Shown piece by piece: positions 5,409 to 7,112 of a DNA stretch of 7,112 nucleotides. Below the pieces are notes generated by a model. It saw only the letters and a program-made list of their open reading frames with translations. It had not been told where the DNA came from and searched no databases. Position 1 is the stretch's first letter, and each line of letters starts with the position of its first letter. The DNA comes from an uncultured Lachnospiraceae bacterium. GTDB taxonomy: Bacteria > Bacillota_A > Clostridia > Lachnospirales > Lachnospiraceae. Location: assembly GCA_910587905.1 (NCBI GenBank), contig CAJUOF010000231.1:1-7112 (forward strand), given 5' to 3'. The translations under genes and the position numbers were made by a program.

Positions 5409-6262
5409 TCAACAAGGATTCGAAAGTATTGGTTCAGGCCATCACGGGGAAATCCGGTTCCCTGCAGACGAAGGTCATGCTGGAGGCGGGCACCAACATC
5501 GTGGCCGGAGTGACGCCCGGAAAGGGCGGGCAGGAGGTCCACGGAGTGCCGGTCTACGACTATATCTCCGAGGCCAAGGCGGCCCATGACTTTGACACGG
5601 TCATCTGCTTCGTGCCCCCGGCCGGGGCCAAGGATTCCTGCTTCGAGGCCATCGATGCGGGAATCAAGGTGCTGGTGCTCACCACGGAGGAGATCGCCCT
5701 CCACGACGTGGTGGAGATTATCGCCTATGCGAAGGCCCATGACACGATCCTGGTGGGGCCCGGTTGCGCCGGAGTCATTGCCCCGGGCGTCTGCAAGGTG
5801 GGTGCGCACCCGGTGCGGTTCTTTACAAAAGGACGGGTGGGCGTGGTGTCCAAGAGCGGCGCCCTCTCCTATGAAATCGGCAAGACCCTGACGGACGCAG
5901 GGATCGGGCAGTCCGGCGTGGTCGCTATCGGCGGAGGCCCCATCTGGGGCTTTACCCAGAAGGACGCGGTGGCCCTCTATGAGAAGGATCCCGACACGGA
6001 CGTGATCGTGCTCCTGGGCGAGATCGGCGGCGGCTCCGAGGAGGAGGCGGCGGCTTATATCAAAGAGCATGTGACAAAGCCGGTGGTCTCCCTGATCGTG
6101 GGGCGCAACGCTCCCCAGGGGAAGAGCCTGGGTCATGCGGGAGCCATCGTCAGTGGGAACGTGGGCACGGCCAAGACGAAGATCGCAGCTCTCCAGGATG
6201 CGGGAGTCCATGTGGTAAAAAATCCGGTGGAGATGGTGGAAACCATACGGACATTGTTATAG
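5396..6262 (+). CDS. sucD: Acyl-CoA synthetase (succinyl-CoA synthetase family), alpha subunit
   Basis: This 288-residue protein has the usual length for the family. It binds CoA and carries the phospho-histidine. It opens MSILINKDSKVLVQ, colinear with E. coli SucD, followed by ITGKSG (CoA-binding loop), GGVTPGKGG-like AGVTPGKGG (37-45), GPGCAGVI (121-128, where E. coli has GPNCPGVI) and VSKSGALSYE (151-160). GEIGGGSEEEAAAYIKEHV (208-226) is nearly identical to E. coli, with one extra glycine-type change. The phosphorylated histidine is H247 in GHAGAIVSG. One unusual loop reads GGGPIWGFTQKD where the family normally has GGDPIPG, so the conserved aspartate is lost and a tryptophan is present. 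The start ATG 5396 lies within sucC, with AAGGAGGTG at 5380-5388, so the two subunits are translationally coupled and should be made in equal amounts. Confidence 0.92.
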   Translation: MSILINKDSKVLVQAITGKSGSLQTKVMLEAGTNIVAGVTPGKGGQEVHGVPVYDYISEAKAAHDFDTVICFVPPAGAKDSCFEAIDAGIKVLVLTTEEIALHDVVEIIAYAKAHDTILVGPGCAGVIAPGVCKVGAHPVRFFTKGRVGVVSKSGALSYEIGKTLTDAGIGQSGVVAIGGGPIWGFTQKDAVALYEKDPDTDVIVLLGEIGGGSEEEAAAYIKEHVTKPVVSLIVGRNAPQGKSLGHAGAIVSGNVGTAKTKIAALQDAGVHVVKNPVEMVETIRTLL

Positions 6263-6267
6263 AAAAG

Positions 6268-6292
6268 GTGCGGACGGCAGGCCGTCCGGCAC
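6268..6292 (+). other. Stable bulged hairpin between sucD and the ferredoxin gene
   Basis: GTGCGGACGG (6268-6277) pairs with CCGTCC (6282-6287) and GCAC (6289-6292). This gives ten base pairs with one bulged G (6288) and a CAGG loop. No T-tract follows (the next bases are AGAAAGAGAGG), so it is not a complete intrinsic terminator. It could be an mRNA-stabilising or processing structure that sets the ferredoxin level apart from sucCD. It ends about five bases before the ferredoxin ribosome binding site, so it might also influence translation initiation there. Confidence 0.65.
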
Positions 6293-6311
6293 AGAAAGAG
6301 AGGAATGGATC

Positions 6312-6509
6312 GTGGCAGTATATATTGACAAGGAGCTCTGCAAGAGCTGTAAGATCTGCATAAGCATCTGCCCCAAAAACGTATTTGAGATCACCAACCA
6401 TGTAAATAAGAAGGGATACAATTACGTGGAGGCAGTCAGAGAAGAGGATTGTGTAACCTGCGGTCAGTGTGAAACCTCCTGCCCTGATTTTGTGATTCAT
6501 GTGGAATAG
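6312..6509 (+). CDS. korD: 2x[4Fe-4S] ferredoxin-type protein, probable KorD subunit
   Basis: This 65-residue bacterial-type ferredoxin has two complete cluster motifs. The first is C10-x2-C13-x2-C16-x3-C20-P and the second is C47-x2-C50-x2-C53-x3-C57-P. The opening VYIDKELCKSCKICISICP resembles the small delta (KorD/VorD-like) subunit that takes electrons from the Kor catalytic core. It is therefore the likely electron-accepting subunit of KorABC, placed here after sucCD instead of next to korA. The start is GTG 6312, with GAGAGG (6298-6303) eight bases upstream. An ATG at 6305 between them is out of frame and gives only a short peptide ending at the TGA at 6326-6328, so it is not used for this protein. 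The coding sequence is less GC-rich than sucCD. It could instead be a free ferredoxin serving other enzymes. Confidence 0.88.
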   Translation: MAVYIDKELCKSCKICISICPKNVFEITNHVNKKGYNYVEAVREEDCVTCGQCETSCPDFVIHVE

Positions 6510-6513
6510 TTCC

Positions 6514-6542
6514 TTGAATAGTTTCTGGAAAACGGCTATACT
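6514..6542 (+). promoter_or_regulatory. Probable promoter of the racemase gene
   Basis: TTGAAT (6514-6519) and TATACT (6537-6542) are separated by 17 bases. The match is four of six for the -35 and five of six for the -10. Transcription would start near 6549, about 40 bases before ATG 6588. The 8-base word GAATAGTT occurs twice here, at 6504-6511 and 6516-6523. No terminator separates it from the ferredoxin gene, so read-through is also possible. Confidence 0.45.
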
Positions 6543-6587
6543 GGAAAAAGGTTTCGGAAGATAAGAAGTTTGGGGAGGAATTGCATC

Positions 6588-7112
6588 ATGAAGAAGACCA
6601 TCGGCATTGTGGGCGGCATGGGCCCCTTGGCTACCTGTGACTTGTTTCGCAAGATTGTGGAAGTGACCGACGCAAAGAGCGACCAGGAACATGTGAGAGT
6701 CTGCATCGATAACAACACGGAGATTTCGGATCGGACGGCCGCCATTCTGTCGGGCGGGGAGGATCCGGTTCCGGAGATGGTAAAAAGCGCGGTCAGGCTT
6801 CAGGGAATGGGGGCCGAGGTGCTCATTATGCCCTGCAATACGGCCCACTATTTTTATGACCGGCTGATCCCCTTTGTGGATACCCCCTTCCTCAACATGA
6901 TTGAGGAGACCGCGAAGGAGATCAAGCAGAAGGGAATGAAAAAGGTCGGGCTCTTAGCCACAGACGGAACCTGCCGGTCTGGGGTTTATAAGCAGGTGTT
7001 TGATGCCATGGGAATCGAGATGTGCATGCCCTCCCCTGCGAGGCAGAGGTCCGTGATGGACCTGATCTATCAAGGGGTGAAGGCCGGAAATATGTCCATC
7101 GACCTCAACGGA
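6588..7112 (+). CDS. Aspartate/glutamate racemase family protein (3' truncated by window end)
   Basis: The frame is open from ATG 6588 to the last base, 175 residues so far, against about 230-240 for the family, so some 60 C-terminal residues are missing. It begins KKTIGIVGGMGPLAT (2-16), the phosphate- or substrate-binding loop of cofactor-independent amino-acid racemases. IDNNTEISDRTAAIL (40-54) and MPCNTAHYFYD (81-91) follow, with the first catalytic cysteine at C83. KKVGLLATDGT is the start of the second domain. The second catalytic cysteine, normally in a GCTE motif, lies beyond the window. GGGGAGG-type binding site GGGGAGG (6572-6578) stands nine bases upstream. The family interconverts L- and D-aspartate or -glutamate, often for peptidoglycan or amino-acid use. 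Exact substrate cannot be told. It is probably a separate transcription unit from kor-suc. Confidence 0.9.
   Translation, partial: MKKTIGIVGGMGPLATCDLFRKIVEVTDAKSDQEHVRVCIDNNTEISDRTAAILSGGEDPVPEMVKSAVRLQGMGAEVLIMPCNTAHYFYDRLIPFVDTPFLNMIEETAKEIKQKGMKKVGLLATDGTCRSGVYKQVFDAMGIEMCMPSPARQRSVMDLIYQGVKAGNMSIDLNG

Noticed and set aside
5399..6211. Long open frame on the minus strand opposite sucD (270 codons)
   Set aside because: It is a by-product of the GC-rich codon use of sucD. The product is low in recognisable motifs, and the plus strand encodes a fully conserved protein. The same applies to the minus-strand frames at 1572-2270, 3037-3633 and 4275-4940.
1..7112. CRISPR array, tRNA or rRNA genes, toxin-antitoxin or phage defence genes
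   Set aside because: No regularly spaced direct repeats, no cloverleaf or rRNA motifs, and no recognisable defence proteins are visible on either strand.

Overview
The window looks like a piece of a Gram-positive anaerobe of the class Clostridia, most likely a Lachnospiraceae-type gut commensal. The EF-Tu C-terminus, the ferredoxin-dependent 2-oxoacid metabolism, the strong AGGAGG-type ribosome binding sites and the consensus sigma-A promoter all fit this. That assignment is an inference. The first 48 bases are not biological: they are the 3' part of the Illumina P5/TruSeq universal adapter, joined directly to the truncated tuf gene, so the left edge is a library or assembly edge.

Layout: (1) adapter, 1-48. 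(2) 3' part of tuf (EF-Tu), 49-498, followed by a hairpin terminator, 528-570. (3) A visibly AT-rich orphan gene for a P-loop kinase-like protein, 600-1244. (4) A gene-poor stretch, 1245-1553. It holds a decayed fragment resembling a conjugation (TrbL/VirB6-like) protein of Firmicute integrative elements, then a near-consensus promoter (TTGACT-17-TATAAT) whose spacer contains a perfect 16-bp palindrome, very probably a repressor operator. (5) A run of same-strand genes, 1554-6509: korA, korB and korC (2-oxoacid:ferredoxin oxidoreductase subunits), a 173-base imperfect palindrome, sucC and sucD (acyl-CoA synthetase, succinyl-CoA synthetase family), a bulged hairpin, and a small 2x[4Fe-4S] ferredoxin (korD-like). 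(6) The start of an aspartate/glutamate racemase family gene, 6588 to the end, with its own probable promoter.

How it works together (inference): KorABC plus the ferredoxin would oxidise a 2-oxoacid to an acyl-CoA while reducing ferredoxin. SucCD would then convert the acyl-CoA to the free acid and make ATP or GTP. Together this is a compact module for conserving energy from 2-oxoacids, perhaps from amino acids, with the ferredoxin placed after sucD rather than beside korA. Several normally conserved loops in KorA, KorB, SucC and SucD differ from the textbook enzymes, so the true substrate may not be 2-oxoglutarate/succinyl-CoA. The best candidates for undescribed biology are the substrate of this module, its palindromic operator, and the long palindrome between korC and sucC.
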